Source: Oncomelania hupensis (lineage: Eukaryota > Mollusca > Gastropoda > Littorinimorpha > Pomatiopsidae). From it: a DNA stretch of 64,000 nucleotides. The notes under the pieces were generated by a model. The model saw nothing but the letters and a program-made list of their open reading frames with translations, searched no databases and was not told where the DNA came from. Position numbers and translations under genes: made by a program. Location of the stretch: assembly GCA_036898135.1 (NCBI GenBank), contig CM072516.1, positions 19,830,693 to 19,894,692 on the forward strand, read 5' to 3'. Below, in pieces: positions 1 to 11,289 of the stretch (positions are counted from its first letter, which is position 1; the number at the start of each line of letters is the position of its first letter).

Positions 1-140
1 TCTTCTTCTTCTTCTTCTTCTTCTTCTTCTTCTTCTTCTTCTTCTTCTTCTTCGTCTTCTTCTTCTTCTATCACCATCGTCAGCAGCAGAAGCAGCACCA
101 GCAGCTTTATCTTCCTCCTCCTCCTTTTCCTCCTCTCCTT

Positions 141-213
<73 letters not shown>

Positions 214-440
214 ACAACAACAACATTATAATCATCATCTTTTTCTTCTTCTTCTTCTATCATCATCGCCAGCAGCAGGAGCTTTCTCTTCCCCCTCCTC
301 CTCCTCCTCCTCCACCTCCTCATCATCATAATCATCACCATCTTCTTCTTCTTCTTCTTCTTCTTCTTCTTCTTCTTCTTCTTCTTCTTCTTCTATCTCC
401 TCCTCCTTCTACTTTTCCACCTCCTCCTCTTCCTCTTTCT
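1..440. repeat. Pyrimidine-rich compound microsatellite (TCT)n/(ATC)n
   Basis: Runs of (TCT)n at about 1-70 and 344-395, and of (ATC)n at about 139-215, are joined by interrupted TCC/TTC blocks. The + strand is almost purine-free outside the ATC blocks, so this is a long polypyrimidine tract. Translations of it are low-complexity Phe/Ser/Leu and are not coding. Confidence 0.95.
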
Positions 441-1930
441 TCAAATTTGTTGTATTCTTTCTTGATTTTTTTCATTCACTTTTCTTATTTCTTTAATCTT
501 CATTTCTTTGACATTTCTTTTTTTTCTTGTGTTTTATTTTTTTTCCTCCCTAGTCTTTCTTTTTTTTTTTTCTTTTTCAGATTCTTTATTTTCTTCTTTG
601 GCTCATTTCTGTCCTTTTCTTTCTTTCTTTTCTTCTTTCTTTCTTTTTTTTTGCGCTTTCTTTGTTTCCTTTCTTCCTTTAACTTGTTTTCTTTCTTCCT
701 TTCTCATTTCTTCCTTCCTATTTTTTCTATGCTGTATTTTTCTCAGAGATTTAAATTGTTAACAAATGTATTTTCTATGTATCTGCTAAAGTACTTTTTA
801 TTATTTTTAAATACTTTATTTATAATTGTGTTTTTTCAAAGAGGAAACAAATGTATTACACTATATTGATCCACCACAAAGTTCAGGGCGTCATTGCTAC
901 TGCTGCAATATTAAGTACTGTTATTAGATATTATGTTGTTAACAACTGCATTTATGCACAAAAATGTAAGAAAATTTGGCATGAGATTCGGCAATTCTTA
1001 ACTTACAAAGTCATAAAATTTAAAAAATCTAGAACAACAATTGTCGAAGTTATGATGATTTAACTGACTTTATGGGTGTTATTCCACCCAGGGGTGGCAG
1101 CAAAGGTTAACTGTGTGACTTCAACATTTCCACTTAAATTGGGTGAAATGTTGTAGCTTTGCTCAGATTGCAAGCTGCATTCCTGTCTTGATCTACTGGG
1201 ATCATGATAGTTGCAGATACATGTATCGAGATGCAGTGTTTTTATATGTCCTCAACCATGATAGCGAGTTGCAGTTCTTTGTTGAATATATAAAGCTCAC
1301 TCCAATTGCTTAAGCACCTTTAACTTCACCACTGTTCAAGGACTTTGCTTGCAAGACATCACACTGTTTACTTTAAATCAAATAGCTGTGTCACCCTATG
1401 GTGTGGGGCATTTTATTTGTGATTAAACAAAGATAGCTTTATGTTTTAGCCCCTTTTCTTCACCAAAACTGTTATGTTTTGTACTAAGTAAATAGAACAA
1501 GAAAGCAATAATCTGCAAGCGATTCATTTATTTTCCCAGGGACATTACTGAAACACTGTCTAACATAAAAAAAATATAACATACTGTTTATGAAAGTGCT
1601 GTTTCACATCATGTTATGGGCCATGTGAGATTGTGAGGATTTTGTAACTTTGTTGTGTTGTTCTGTGAATCAGAAACTTTCAGATAACCATTTTTACTAA
1701 TCTATCATTAGGGATACATTGTCCTTGCTAAGAAAGCAATTACAAGCAAATCGATGCATGCATCTCCAAGAAAGAAAAAAAATTGTTCACGGCAATGACA
1801 TTTAAATTTACATTGGCTTACTCTTGTGAAGGAAAACTACATGCTACACCATGTACATGCCAAATTTTCTCCTGTTTTAACGCCCAGCAGACAAAAATTA
1901 GAGCTACTCTTTATTGTCTAACTTTATTGT
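441..1930. other. No gene seen; T-rich then ordinary AT-rich DNA
   Basis: 441-760 continues the T/C-rich composition as degenerate TTTC/TTCC. From about 760 to 1930 the sequence is ordinary AT-rich DNA. I see no convincing exon, tRNA-like element or terminal repeat. The short open frames lack recognisable protein character. Confidence 0.6.
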
Positions 1931-1936
1931 GCATGT

Positions 1937-2604
1937 CAGGGCTTCTGAAAGACTTTTTTTTTTTCAACTAGCCCGCCGGGCTAGTTACTTAGAAAAGTTA
2001 CTAGCCTGCAAGAATTTTGACTAGCCCTGCTGAAATGGCGAAGCATCAAATAAGCTGTAAAATCTATCCTTTTCGATTTTTTTCTGATGCGATTGTTTTG
2101 CTTTTTTAGCCGGTGTATCAGATTCGGCAGAAGTTGAACCAATTCTTTTTACAAATCGATTCATACTACCATAGCTAAACCGAAAGCGCTAACAAACTAA
2201 GCTGAGCGATCATGTAAAGCCTTCTCTGATTGGTTCATATCGATCATTATTACGCGCTACGAGCCAATCATACAGAGTATTTTTTCAAGTAATTCAGGAA
2301 ATGAGGCACAGTAAGGGATATTTTTCTCCTCTTTTCCTGATGCGCTTATTATCGAATGATATGAAATGAATCATCACCCATACGGTCCCTCTTCACTGAT
2401 CGTTCTTGGCGAAACGCACACGTGTAGAGCTGTGCCGTTTAAATGGTTCGTAATCAAGCCGATGTTTTTATTTTCATCGGGGATTGACAAACTGAAGAGA
2501 GAAAATCAACTAGCCCGCCGGGCTAGTAGACTTTGAACTTTAACTAGCCCGTGGCAATTTTAACTAGCCATTGGCGAGCGGGCTAGTGCATTTCAGAAGC
2601 CCTG
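1937..2604. mobile_element. Non-autonomous DNA transposon (MITE), 668 bp, with ACTAGCC arrays
   Basis: The left end reads CAGGGCTTCTGAAA and the right end is its inverse, TTCAGAAGCCCTG. Both are flanked by GCATGT (1931-1936 and 2605-2610), which looks like a 6-bp target duplication. Inside both ends are iterated CTAGCC/GGCTAGT motifs, including the palindrome ACTAGCCCGCCGGGCTAGT (about 1969-1987 and again about 2509-2527). No transposase is encoded. The CAGGG start resembles hAT-type termini, but a 6-bp duplication is short for hAT, so the superfamily is left open. It is probably mobilised in trans. Confidence 0.8.
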
Positions 2605-2626
2605 GCATGTTTATACTTTATTTTTA

Positions 2627-2629
<3 letters not shown>

Positions 2630-2707
<78 letters not shown>
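2630..2707. repeat. (TTA)n microsatellite
   Basis: About 26 near-perfect TTA units. It ends ten bases before a candidate splice acceptor (AATTCAG at 2711-2717), so it lies where a polypyrimidine tract and branch point would be. Confidence 0.95.
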
Positions 2708-2708
<1 letters not shown>

Positions 2709-2717
2709 TTAATTCAG

Positions 2718-3377
2718 CCTCCTGATTGCTCAGACGATGAAAGGCTTGACTTTGAGTTCGACCCAGAATCAGAGTCGGAGGTGGAGTCGGTGATGGAGTT
2801 GGTGATGGCACTTGACGGTAATTTTGTTAATATTCCTGAGAAATAATATTTTGGTAATTTTCCTGAAAGACCGTAAACAGTGGAATCTGCTGGACACACT
2901 TTAAGGGTTTTGTGTTTATTCAGTTGTGGTTTGTCTGGTTTGTTTCAACTAGATCATTAAGGCCATAGAAGTAAACTGGTCTAACATGACTTTTTCTTGT
3001 TCAGAAAAACTACCTCCAAAGGTTTTGGAAAACGTATGTCGGGACACATTTTACATCATTTACTTCACTTACTTTAAAATGTGTCTGTGTGTGAATTGTA
3101 GACACTGACATGTATTTGGATAAATTATGATGTCATGCTATTGTTTTTCATATGTATGCTTCAGTTCATCGGTGTGGTTATATTCCAAAAACTTGTACTA
3201 TTAGTATTACCTTGGGTTGTTTTTTTTTAATGTGAATGCTTCAGTTCCTCTGTATGTTTATGTCCTGAAAACTTTTCGTGTACTGTAAATTGTTCATTTA
3301 TCCCTTTATAAATGGAGCAAGGGCTAGATGTAAAGAAGCACCCCTGCTTACTCTTCACCCTGAGAATAAAAAGATTT

Positions 3378-3410
<33 letters not shown>

Positions 3411-3604
3411 TCTATTTTTTTTCCATTTTTCCTTCCTAAATTTGGGTGGTTTGCATCCAAGTGCAATACTAATTTTCTTATTTTTAAATTTTGAGTGTGT
3501 GTGTTTACAGGTGCTGCGGATTGGACGAGGAGAACTAACAGTGGTCAGGCGCCCAAGTTCTGTAGAAGATGCTAAACGTGAAAACTATCTTCCTTATGTT
3601 CAAT
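2718..3604 (+). CDS. Candidate host (or domesticated TE) gene fragment: three short exons
   Basis: Three segments bounded by splice-like signals are phase compatible. Exon A is 2718-2817 (acceptor TTTAATTCAG, donor GACG/GTAATT, ends in phase 1). Exon B is 3005-3033 (acceptor TTTTTCTTGTTCAG, donor AAC/GTATGT, 29 nt). Exon C is 3511-3604 (acceptor GTGTTTACAG, donor AAT/GTAAAG). Exon A is strongly acidic (SDDERLDFEFDPESESEVE). B and C read into LPPKVLEN and then VLRIGRGELTVVRRP. The latter resembles, from memory, a segment of uncharacterised animal proteins in which it precedes a Cys/His finger. Here the following YLPYVQCKGW lacks the first cysteine, so the copy may be decayed. Upstream and downstream exons were not found and the function is unknown. 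Confidence 0.4.
3378..3412. repeat. (TC)n microsatellite
   Basis: A short, interrupted CT tract in the interval between candidate exons B and C. Confidence 0.9.
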
Positions 3605-3679
3605 GTAAAGGGTGGATTTTAGAAAACAATTTATCGCTACATTCAATCAATCATTTTATTGTCCGCTTTACCCTATAAC

Positions 3680-4733
3680 CAATGTTTTATCTCATCTTAT
3701 TCAATCTGTAGATATGTAGCAATCGTTACATATATAAAATTAAAACTTACAACAAACGAGGGGAAAATGATTTGGTAAAATGCGAATTTTTTGTTGCATT
3801 TTACCATGCCATATTTTGATATATTTTTTACTTTACAAGAATGCAAGTTTTTTTGTGCATGAAAATCTTTTCTTTTGTTTTACTTGAGTGGTAAGGGAGA
3901 AAGGTGTATAGGGAAGATGCACTTAAACAAAATACATAAAAAATGTACATTGAAAGTACCCTTTTCAATACCTAAGGTGCTAGTAATTTTGTGCCCAAAA
4001 TGCCTTAGATGTCACAGATTTTAACCTTTATTTTAAAAAAATTTAACCCATGTAAATGCCAATTACCTAAAAAGAATATTTGGCATATTTGTTTTGCATA
4101 ATGATCTGCTGTAATAAAGTTTAAAGTGAAAATAAACATTCAGTAAAAGTTTTATTTAAAAAAATCTCTCTCTCTCTCTCTCTTTCTCCCCCTCTCCCCC
4201 CCTCTCTCTGTCCTTCTTCTTCTCCTTTCTTCTTTTTCTTCTTCTTCTTCTTTTCAAGTTTTCTTTACCTTAGTTATTGAAAAAAAATTCGGATTACTCA
4301 TTTCATGTTTAGTTCGTTGCCAAATTTTCAGCCGATTTGGGTCAACATAATAATAAATGAAAAACAAACAGGGTTGGTGGGGGACATTTAAGGAAGAGAA
4401 TAAGTATTCATAAGAAGACACTAAGTAGAAAGTAAAAAGAAAATAAATAAACTCAACCTTAATCCATACAATAAATTATACTAAAAACATTAATGATGGG
4501 GTTTAGAATGATTTCATTATGCATTCATTCACTTATTCATTGATTTATGCAATCCTGCTTCGTTCATTCATTCTTTAATAGTTTGCATTGTATCGAGAGC
4601 AGAGACATACATTAATTTGAATAAACATGTAGCAGATGAAATATTTAATTTCCAATCAAAAAATGCATGAAACATTCATTCACACTGCAATTGCACAACA
4701 ATAAATTACTTTCTTCCTTTTCCCATTCACATA
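3680..4733. other. No gene seen
   Basis: AT-rich sequence with a CT/TTC-rich patch at about 4166-4255. No exon, RNA gene or element boundary could be supported. Confidence 0.6.
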
Positions 4734-4977
4734 TAATGGCCCACAACTAGCAACAGTAGGCCTATATATCTGCCTCATAAACAATTCTATTATAAAAAGC
4801 CCCACAATGCTCTACATTTTCAAAAACATATAAATATAATGCCCCTCAAACCAACACCATACAGAAAACCCCACAATAGGTTTATATATAATGCCCCACA
4901 ACTAGCAACAATATACATCTGCCTCATAAACCATTCTAATATAAAAAGCCCCACAAAGGTCTAATATATAAAGCGAG
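4734..4977 (+). repeat. Dispersed ~245-bp repeat, copy 1
   Basis: Starts TAATGGCCCACAACTAGCAA and matches 7798-8042 in the same orientation with only scattered differences. Internally it is built from a shorter motif (GCCCCACAACTAGCAACA, then TCTGCCTCATAA, then TATAAAAAGCCCCACAA) used about twice. Family unknown. Confidence 0.85.
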
Positions 4978-5225
4978 TTATGGTATTGGTGATATAAGCA
5001 CAGTTTAGACTAGTTGCACGATTCGCGTCGTATAAATTCTATATCTCGGGAACCACTGCACCGATTTTGATCATGTTTACCAGTTTTGATCACGGGCCAC
5101 CCGTGCACCTAAAAAATAATGTCAGGTTTGGCTCACAAAAATTAACTCCATGGTCTCGAGCTGTGTGTGTTTTCCCATATAGACCAAAAAATTAAGGGTC
5201 TTTCTAGCAAGCCTTGCTAGCTTAG

Positions 5226-5290
5226 TTAGTAAAACATTCGCCTACCGTGCAGGACGACCCAAGTTCAAACCTCACGCGGGCCGTTTTTTT
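5226..5290 (+). other. tRNA-like sequence (probable SINE head or tRNA pseudogene)
   Basis: Contains an A-box-like TAGCTTAGTTAGTAAAAC and, at tRNA spacing, a B-box-like AGTTCAAACCT, followed by a T run. The acceptor stem does not pair convincingly, so it is not called a functional tRNA. It sits just upstream of a very long (TTA)n tract, which is consistent with a SINE body having lost its identity. Confidence 0.45.
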
Positions 5291-5340
5291 TACACTACAA
5301 TATGGATATTTTTATTTTTAATATAGGCTTTTTACCTTTA

Positions 5341-5341
<1 letters not shown>

Positions 5342-5416
<75 letters not shown>

Positions 5417-5438
5417 TATACACTAATAATAATAATAA

Positions 5439-5497
<59 letters not shown>

Positions 5498-5529
5498 TAT
5501 TATTATTATTATTATTACTATTATTATTA

Positions 5530-5589
<60 letters not shown>

Positions 5590-5716
5590 CTTATATCAAA
5601 TTTTCTTTTAAAACCTTGGTGTTTTTTTTAAATTTCTATTTGTATTATTCTATATTCAATATTATTATTATTATTATTATTATTATTAGTATTAGTAGTA
5701 TTAGTATTATTATTAT
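5342..5716. repeat. Long (TTA)n microsatellite complex
   Basis: (TTA)n at 5342-5415, a short inverted (AAT) block at about 5424-5441, then (TTA)n to about 5587 and a further interrupted TTA/TAG tract at 5660-5716. The TTA-AAT-TTA arrangement can fold as a hairpin. Confidence 0.95.
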
Positions 5717-6000
5717 TACCAAGGATCGGGATGGGGTGGTACGTGTAGGTAAAAGGGGGCTACGGGTAGGTTTAAAGGGGCATGGGTAGGCATAACGGGG
5801 ATACGGGTATATATAAGGGGGTATGGTGATGGTCGATTCCTTTCATCCATACCTGCGAAACGATATGGGGAGGTATCAAGTGGGTTCGGGAGGTATCAAG
5901 GGGGTATGGTGAGGCATCATGGGTGGGGAGACGAGGAGATATCAGAGGGGGTGGGTATGGTGAGGTATCAAAGGGGATATGGGGAGGTATCATCGTCCAA
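5717..6000 (+). repeat. G-rich degenerate minisatellite
   Basis: Irregular 20-30-bp units of the type GGGGTATGGTGAGGTATCA, with many GGG/GGGG runs on the + strand and C-poor. Open frames through it are repetitive and not coding. Confidence 0.75.
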
Positions 6001-6116
6001 ATGAAACTCGCTCACAACAGTTGTCTCTCTGTCTACATTTTAAACAGCAACCTGTATGTATATATTCTACTTCACTTTGTCAACAGTTTTACTGTCACTA
6101 CATCACCTGTGTGAAT

Positions 6117-6378
6117 GAATGAATGAATGAATGAACATTGAGGTTTAACGTCTACACCCACCATTGGCGATATGGCAGACGGGGATAACCATCCCAGGGA
6201 CAGAGGGGTAGGGACCTAAATCAATACTGAACCACAAGAGCCATCATACTGCTAAAATGGACAGTGAAAATGGCCACATTTTATATCGCCCACCACGGGA
6301 TTCGAACCTGGGTCATCGGTGTGCCAGGCTAACCCTCTACCACTTGAGCTACGGCTTTGCCCCTCCTCCCCCCCCTCC
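6117..6378 (-). mobile_element. tRNA-derived SINE (minus strand), 262 bp, with 13-bp TSD
   Basis: On the minus strand the head reads through an A box (TAGCTCAAGTGGTAGAG) and a B box (GGTTCGAATCCCG). A body follows that ends in GACGTTAAACCTCAATG plus a (TTCA)n tail. The direct repeat CACCTGTGTGAAT flanks it exactly at 6104-6116 and 6379-6391. Pol III would transcribe it from the internal boxes. A partner LINE must supply the retrotransposition proteins. Confidence 0.92.
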
Positions 6379-6391
6379 CACCTGTGTGAAT

Positions 6392-7135
6392 AAGAAAGAT
6401 GAGCGTATATGTTGCTACAGCTCACAAGGACATACTATTTAGTCTTACATAGGCAAGATGAAAGAAAAAATTTGACGAAAGCAGCCTCCATAAGTCAGAA
6501 TAGTTGAAGCCACAATGTATGTGTGAAGTGAGACAATGCGAGGCTCGCAAGCTCTAGGGGTGGAGCCCTTGAACACCTTATTAGGCACAATAGTTGATGT
6601 CACAATTCATTAATGAAGTGGTGAGCCAATTGCAGGATCGCAAAGCTGTAGGTTGGAGTCTACGTCGCTCGCCAAGCTATAGGGGTGGAGTCAAACTGGC
6701 TCGTCGCGCGTTCCAGCGGGACATTCTCGGCGCGCTTGTCGTATGACGCTACGTGTGACCAATCGTCTTGCAGATATGAGTGCAGAAATTTGTCAAGTTG
6801 GCCTCCCTCTCTCTCCTTCTTAGTAAAAATGTGTACAGCCGAATACGCACATGCGCAATCAAGTTTATAATTGCATCTTGGTAAGGACTATGCTCAAACT
6901 TAGCCAAAATAGTCTAGGGCTCACGTAGACAGCGTTTTTGCAATAAAATTGTGAGGACTATGGTTGTAAGTCCTCAGACAGGAAAAAGTCCTCACAGCGT
7001 GGGTGTGCGACATGGTTAGGTCCTTACGACAGCGTAGGTTCACACAATAAAATACAAAGCACAATTAAAAATTGTCTATCTCTATCACCACAGTATTAAA
7101 ACATAGTCAAACACACCCACTCTCTCAATGTCTCC

Positions 7136-7137
<2 letters not shown>
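6392..7137. other. No gene seen; imperfect ~90-bp direct repeats
   Basis: Between about 6490 and 6700 a motif (AATAGTTGA.G.CACAAT ... TCGCAAGCT.TAGGGGTGGAG) recurs two to three times with much divergence. The rest is unique, unrecognised DNA. Confidence 0.5.

Positions 7138-7191
<54 letters not shown>
7138..7191. repeat. (CA)n microsatellite inside a short duplication
   Basis: About 25 CA units. The sequence AATAAAATACAAAGCACAAT occurs before it (about 7047) and again immediately after it (about 7191), each followed by TTGTCTATCTCTATCA. Confidence 0.9.
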
Positions 7192-7193
<2 letters not shown>

Positions 7194-7375
7194 AAAATAC
7201 AAAGCACAATAAAATTGTCTATCTCTATCAGTATACGTGCATTTCACACAGAAACAGAAACGAGCAATTTGCTTAAAAACGCCATGGAACAACTACTATG
7301 ATCAGCACAAAAAGACACCACAACACAACACCTGCACAGACACTCAAGCAGCCAAACACACCTGGGCCACAACGA

Positions 7376-7540
7376 AGACGAAGATGAGGAAAACAGCGAC
7401 GATGACGACGACGATGACGACGACACTGAGAAAGAAGATGACAACGACGGTGACGATGATATGATGAGGCTGATGACGACGATGATGATGATGACGACCA
7501 TGATGATGACCATGATGACGACGATGATGAAGGTACGATG
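7376..7540. repeat. Interrupted (GAC)/(GAT)n triplet tract
   Basis: GAC, GAT and AAG triplets form a cryptic repeat open in all reading frames. The encoded Asp/Thr/His/Ser homopolymers are artefacts of the repeat. Confidence 0.85.
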
Positions 7541-7797
7541 ACCACAAAAGAGGTTGAGGACGGCTGGTGGGCAGGAATTTATTTCAAGAGGTGTTCATGG
7601 AAAAGATGTGTTTTAAGTCTAGATTTGAATGCAGATAGAGTAGGGGTTTCATGGAGAGGCTGAGGCAAGGAATTCCAAAGTGTAGGAGCAGCAAAGGAGA
7701 AAGAACGACGACCATACGTATCCAGCTTGATGCGTGCACAGAAAGGTGATCAGCGTCAGCGGAACGAAGAGATATATGGCCCACAACATGTAACTAA
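7541..7797. other. Unassigned, possibly old transposon sequence
   Basis: The stretch at about 7604-7715 (AAGATGTGTTTTAAGTCTAG, then GGAATTCCAAAG, then GCAGCAAAGGAGAAAGAACG) resembles repeat sequence I remember as widespread in animal genomes, but I cannot name the family. No intact open frame. Confidence 0.3.
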
Positions 7798-8042
7798 TAA
7801 TGGCCCACAACTAGCAACAGTAGGCCTATATATCTGCCTCATAAACAATTCTATTATAAAAAGCCCCACAATGCTCTACATTTTCAAATACATATAAATA
7901 TAATGCCCCTCAAACCAACACCAGACAGAAAACTCCACAATAGGTTTATATATATAATGCCCCACAACTAGCAACAATATACATCTGCCTCATAAGCAAT
8001 TCTAATATAAAAAGCCCCACAAAGGTCTAATATATAAAGCCC
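7798..8042 (+). repeat. Dispersed ~245-bp repeat, copy 2
   Basis: Same orientation and nearly the same sequence as 4734-4977. It continues into further GCCCCACAA-rich degenerate units to about 8140. Confidence 0.85.
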
Positions 8043-8836
8043 CACAAAGGTCTACATTTTTTATATATATATAAATATAATGCCCCACAAAAAAATGCCC
8101 CACAAACCAACACCATACCAAAAACCCCACAAAAGGTGAAATTAATGTATATATATATTGATTGATTCGCTGCTACAGCCATAAAACACTAAAAATAGGC
8201 TACCCCATCAATTTTAAGATTGTTGCCTCTTTGTCTTTATTTAAGACTTTTCTTTAATATCCCAAACGGATTTTGTTAAAAACTTAAGGCCAGACACGAC
8301 CCCTAAAAATGTGATTTTTTTTCTTTTTTCTCGATTTTCAGATTTTTGCTCATTTTTAGTCTTTATGGTCTTATTTATCATATTCTAAAGGGATTAAACA
8401 TAAAAATAAGTTTTAGTAACTTTATTTTATCAATAAAGAGAGGTACCATCGCTAGATCGATGGGTGTTTTGATCGAAAAACTCCCCAAAAGACAAAGTTT
8501 GCAACCTAGCAACTGCATGATGAACTTCGCGCTTCCCGCCATGCAATATACCGAATGAAAGAGCATCCTTCTCTCTACAAGACTAAAGCTCTTTCACGCT
8601 CTTTCAAAGCGACTGATTCATTCAACAAGCGTTTTTTTGAAGCATAAAATGAGGTCATCTATACCATATATGGAGGTCATTAGTATTCCAACCAATCCAA
8701 GCCCAGGATTCGCCCCATGTGACTGGTTGCTGGCTGACAAACAATGGCGGCCTTTGAATGAAAAGTACTTTTACTTCACACGCTGGAAAATTGATTTTGG
8801 GCTATTTTCATCGTTTCTCAAAGAGTTGGAATCATC

Positions 8837-11289
8837 ATGCCTCTCTCAGGAAGCAAAAAACGTAAGAAGCACTTGGAAGTAGCTAGCAAGTTAGCTGTTT
8901 CTGCACGGAGGAGGAAAATTAGTGTCGGAACAAGCGCAACACGGCCAAGTGCATCTCGGAGGAAAATTGAACTGTTTGCCAGGTCGCCACACCGGCGTGC
9001 TGATCGCAATGGGGAAAATGACATCCGTGGACAGATGTATAGTATTGTACATATTCTTCAACTCAACAGATTAATTGAAGAGGTTTTGTGTCCCAACTGT
9101 GAGTGTAGTGAACTTTCTGTAAATATTGTGCAAGGTGAAAATTATGGCTTTTCGTCCAAGCTGAAACTGACATGCAAGTCAGTTGACTGTGACTATACAT
9201 CTTCTGTCATGTCATCCCCACGTGTCAATGAGACAGGCTGTGCTCCATTTGACATCAACACAAGATTGGTGATGTTTAGTCATGAAGTTGGTGGAAGTTT
9301 GGCAGTTCTCAACAAGCTGGGTGCAGTGATAGGGGTCCCCCCAATGACACTTCGGACATATCAAAGCCATGATAAGAGAGTTACAGGTGAGTTATATTAT
9401 AATTGTTATAAGCATATGCCCTATAAATATTTATATCAAATTGTTGTGTAACCAAAAAGTTGACACAAATTCAGTGCCATGTTTAGCTTCATATGCCTAT
9501 GCCAGGGGGCCTATTTATTAGTATTACAGATCCTGCAGCACCTTTTACATTAGATGTAGGCCTATCTGTATTATTTATTGTGTGTGTGTGTGCGTGCATG
9601 TGTGTGTGTGTGTGTGTAGATATGGGTGTGTGTGTGTGTGAGTGCGTGAAGCGTGTATGTATGTGGGTCTCTGTGTATGCGTGTAGTAAAGAAGCAAGCA
9701 AAGAGTATGAGAGTATAATTATAGAAAATGTTTATCATTCATTACCCTTTCTCTGATGTATGTGTTTATTGTTTAGATTTGTTTAGTATTTACATTGTTC
9801 TTATTCTTGTATTCCAGTAACTTTAAGTCCATTGTCATTCTTTATTATTGTAATCGTACTTTTGAATGTGTGTGTGTGTTGTGTATGTATGTTTGCATAC
9901 TTGTATACGCCTATATAGACGTTTATAAATGTTCATAATAATTTGAAAAAATTACAGGTACAGTACATTTCATTATGATTAACTATAATATGAAAAATGT
10001 ATTTGGTTTCAGCTGCTGAAAGTGAGTCTGGTGAAGATCAACTGGAGCGCTCTGTAGCCACAGTTCGCTCTGCTTATGCCGACATTGACCCGGACCTGCG
10101 TGCAACATACGACAGAGGTGAGGATCCTGTAATTGATATCGCTGTGTCCTATGATGGCACTTGGATGAAGAGGGGCTTCACTTCTCTGTATGGTGTTGGG
10201 ATTGCCATTGATGTTTTGACTGGGATTGTTGTGGACTATGAAGTTCTCTCAAAGTATTGTCATAGCTGCAAACTGCAAGAGGCAAAAAATCTACCTGCAG
10301 ACGAGCTAACACTTTGGAAAAGACAGCACCAAACAGATTGCTGCATAAATCACACAGGTTCCAGCAAATCAATTGAGCAAGCTGCAGCAACGGCCATTTG
10401 GAACCGGTCTATTGACAAAAAGAAGCTGCGGTACACAGAGATGCTTAGTGACGGTGATTCATCAGCCCATGTTGCAGTATGCCATGAAGCCCCCTATGGT
10501 TCAGACACCCCAGTGGCAAAGCTTGAGTGCCTAAATCATGTTAGCAAGAGAATGGGCACAGCACTGCGCAAGCTGACTAAGGACGGTAAACTGGGTGGTC
10601 GTGGTGTTGGTCGGCTGACAGCCAAGAAGTGCGATGATCTTCAGAAATACTACTATGGAGCGATCATCACAAACTTGCCTGATGTCAGCAAAATGAAGAA
10701 TGCTGTTTGGGCAACTCTGTGGCACTCCATGTCTACTGACCAACAACCTCGCCATCACCAATGCCCAAAGGGAGCTGACAGCTGGTGTTTCTTCCAAGCT
10801 GCAAACGCAAGAGGGGAGGTGGAGCCCAGCCATCGGGATCACATGGCGTCAACATATTTGGCCACCGATGTTGCCCATCACATGATACCAATTTATAGAC
10901 GCATGGCAGATGAGAACTTGCTGAAAAAAATGATCCATGGGGGCACCCAAAACACCAATGAGTGCCTCAACTCTATGATCTGGAACAGATGCCCAAAGAC
11001 ATCCTTTATGGGATTGCGTCGCGTGAAAGCATCGGTCGCGCGAGCTGTTAGCATCTTCAATGAGGGAGCTACAGAGATGATGCATGTGATGTCCAGACTG
11101 CAGATAGATGTAGCAAATACCACTGTTGACCTTCTAACAAGAAAGGACAGCAATAGAATGGAGAAAGGAGATGCAGCTACATCACAAGTTGCCTGCAATC
11201 AACGAAAGGAACGCTCTGCACATAAGAGACAATCCGTCCGCAACGAAGAAGCGATAGAGGGAACTGTATACCAGGCAGGGGGATTCTAA
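8837..11289 (+). CDS. Mutator-like transposase, two exons, 608 residues
   Basis: Exon 1 is 8837-9386 and exon 2 is 10013-11289. The 626-bp intron has consensus ends (CAG/GTGAGT and TTTGGTTTCAG) and joins in phase 1 with no frame break. The start is the first ATG in a good context (ATCATCATG). N-terminal C85-X2-C88 and C113-X4-C118 could bind zinc. The catalytic core shows YDGTW (D231), MLSDGDS (D330/D332), the C-X2-H motif ECLNH (C356, H359) and TNECLNSMIW (E500), the layout of DDE transposases with a C(2)H signature. It matches my memory of the animal 'Mutator-like transposase' domain family. The tail is basic (KERSAHKRQS). The protein would act in the nucleus, cutting at its own inverted repeats. 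No stop or frameshift is seen. Confidence 0.88.
9575..9685. repeat. (TG)n-rich tract in the transposase intron
   Basis: Interrupted TG repeats lie inside the 9387-10012 intron. Open frames on both strands here are microsatellite artefacts. Confidence 0.9.

Noticed and set aside
447..869. Open frame of 140 codons rich in Phe/Ser/Leu
   Set aside because: It is a translation of a T/C-rich low-complexity tract and starts with TTG.
5226..5290. Functional tRNA gene
   Set aside because: Boxes are present, but the acceptor stem does not pair and no confident anticodon arm could be drawn.
5302..5631. Poly-Tyr/poly-Leu open frame
   Set aside because: Product of (TTA)n microsatellite.
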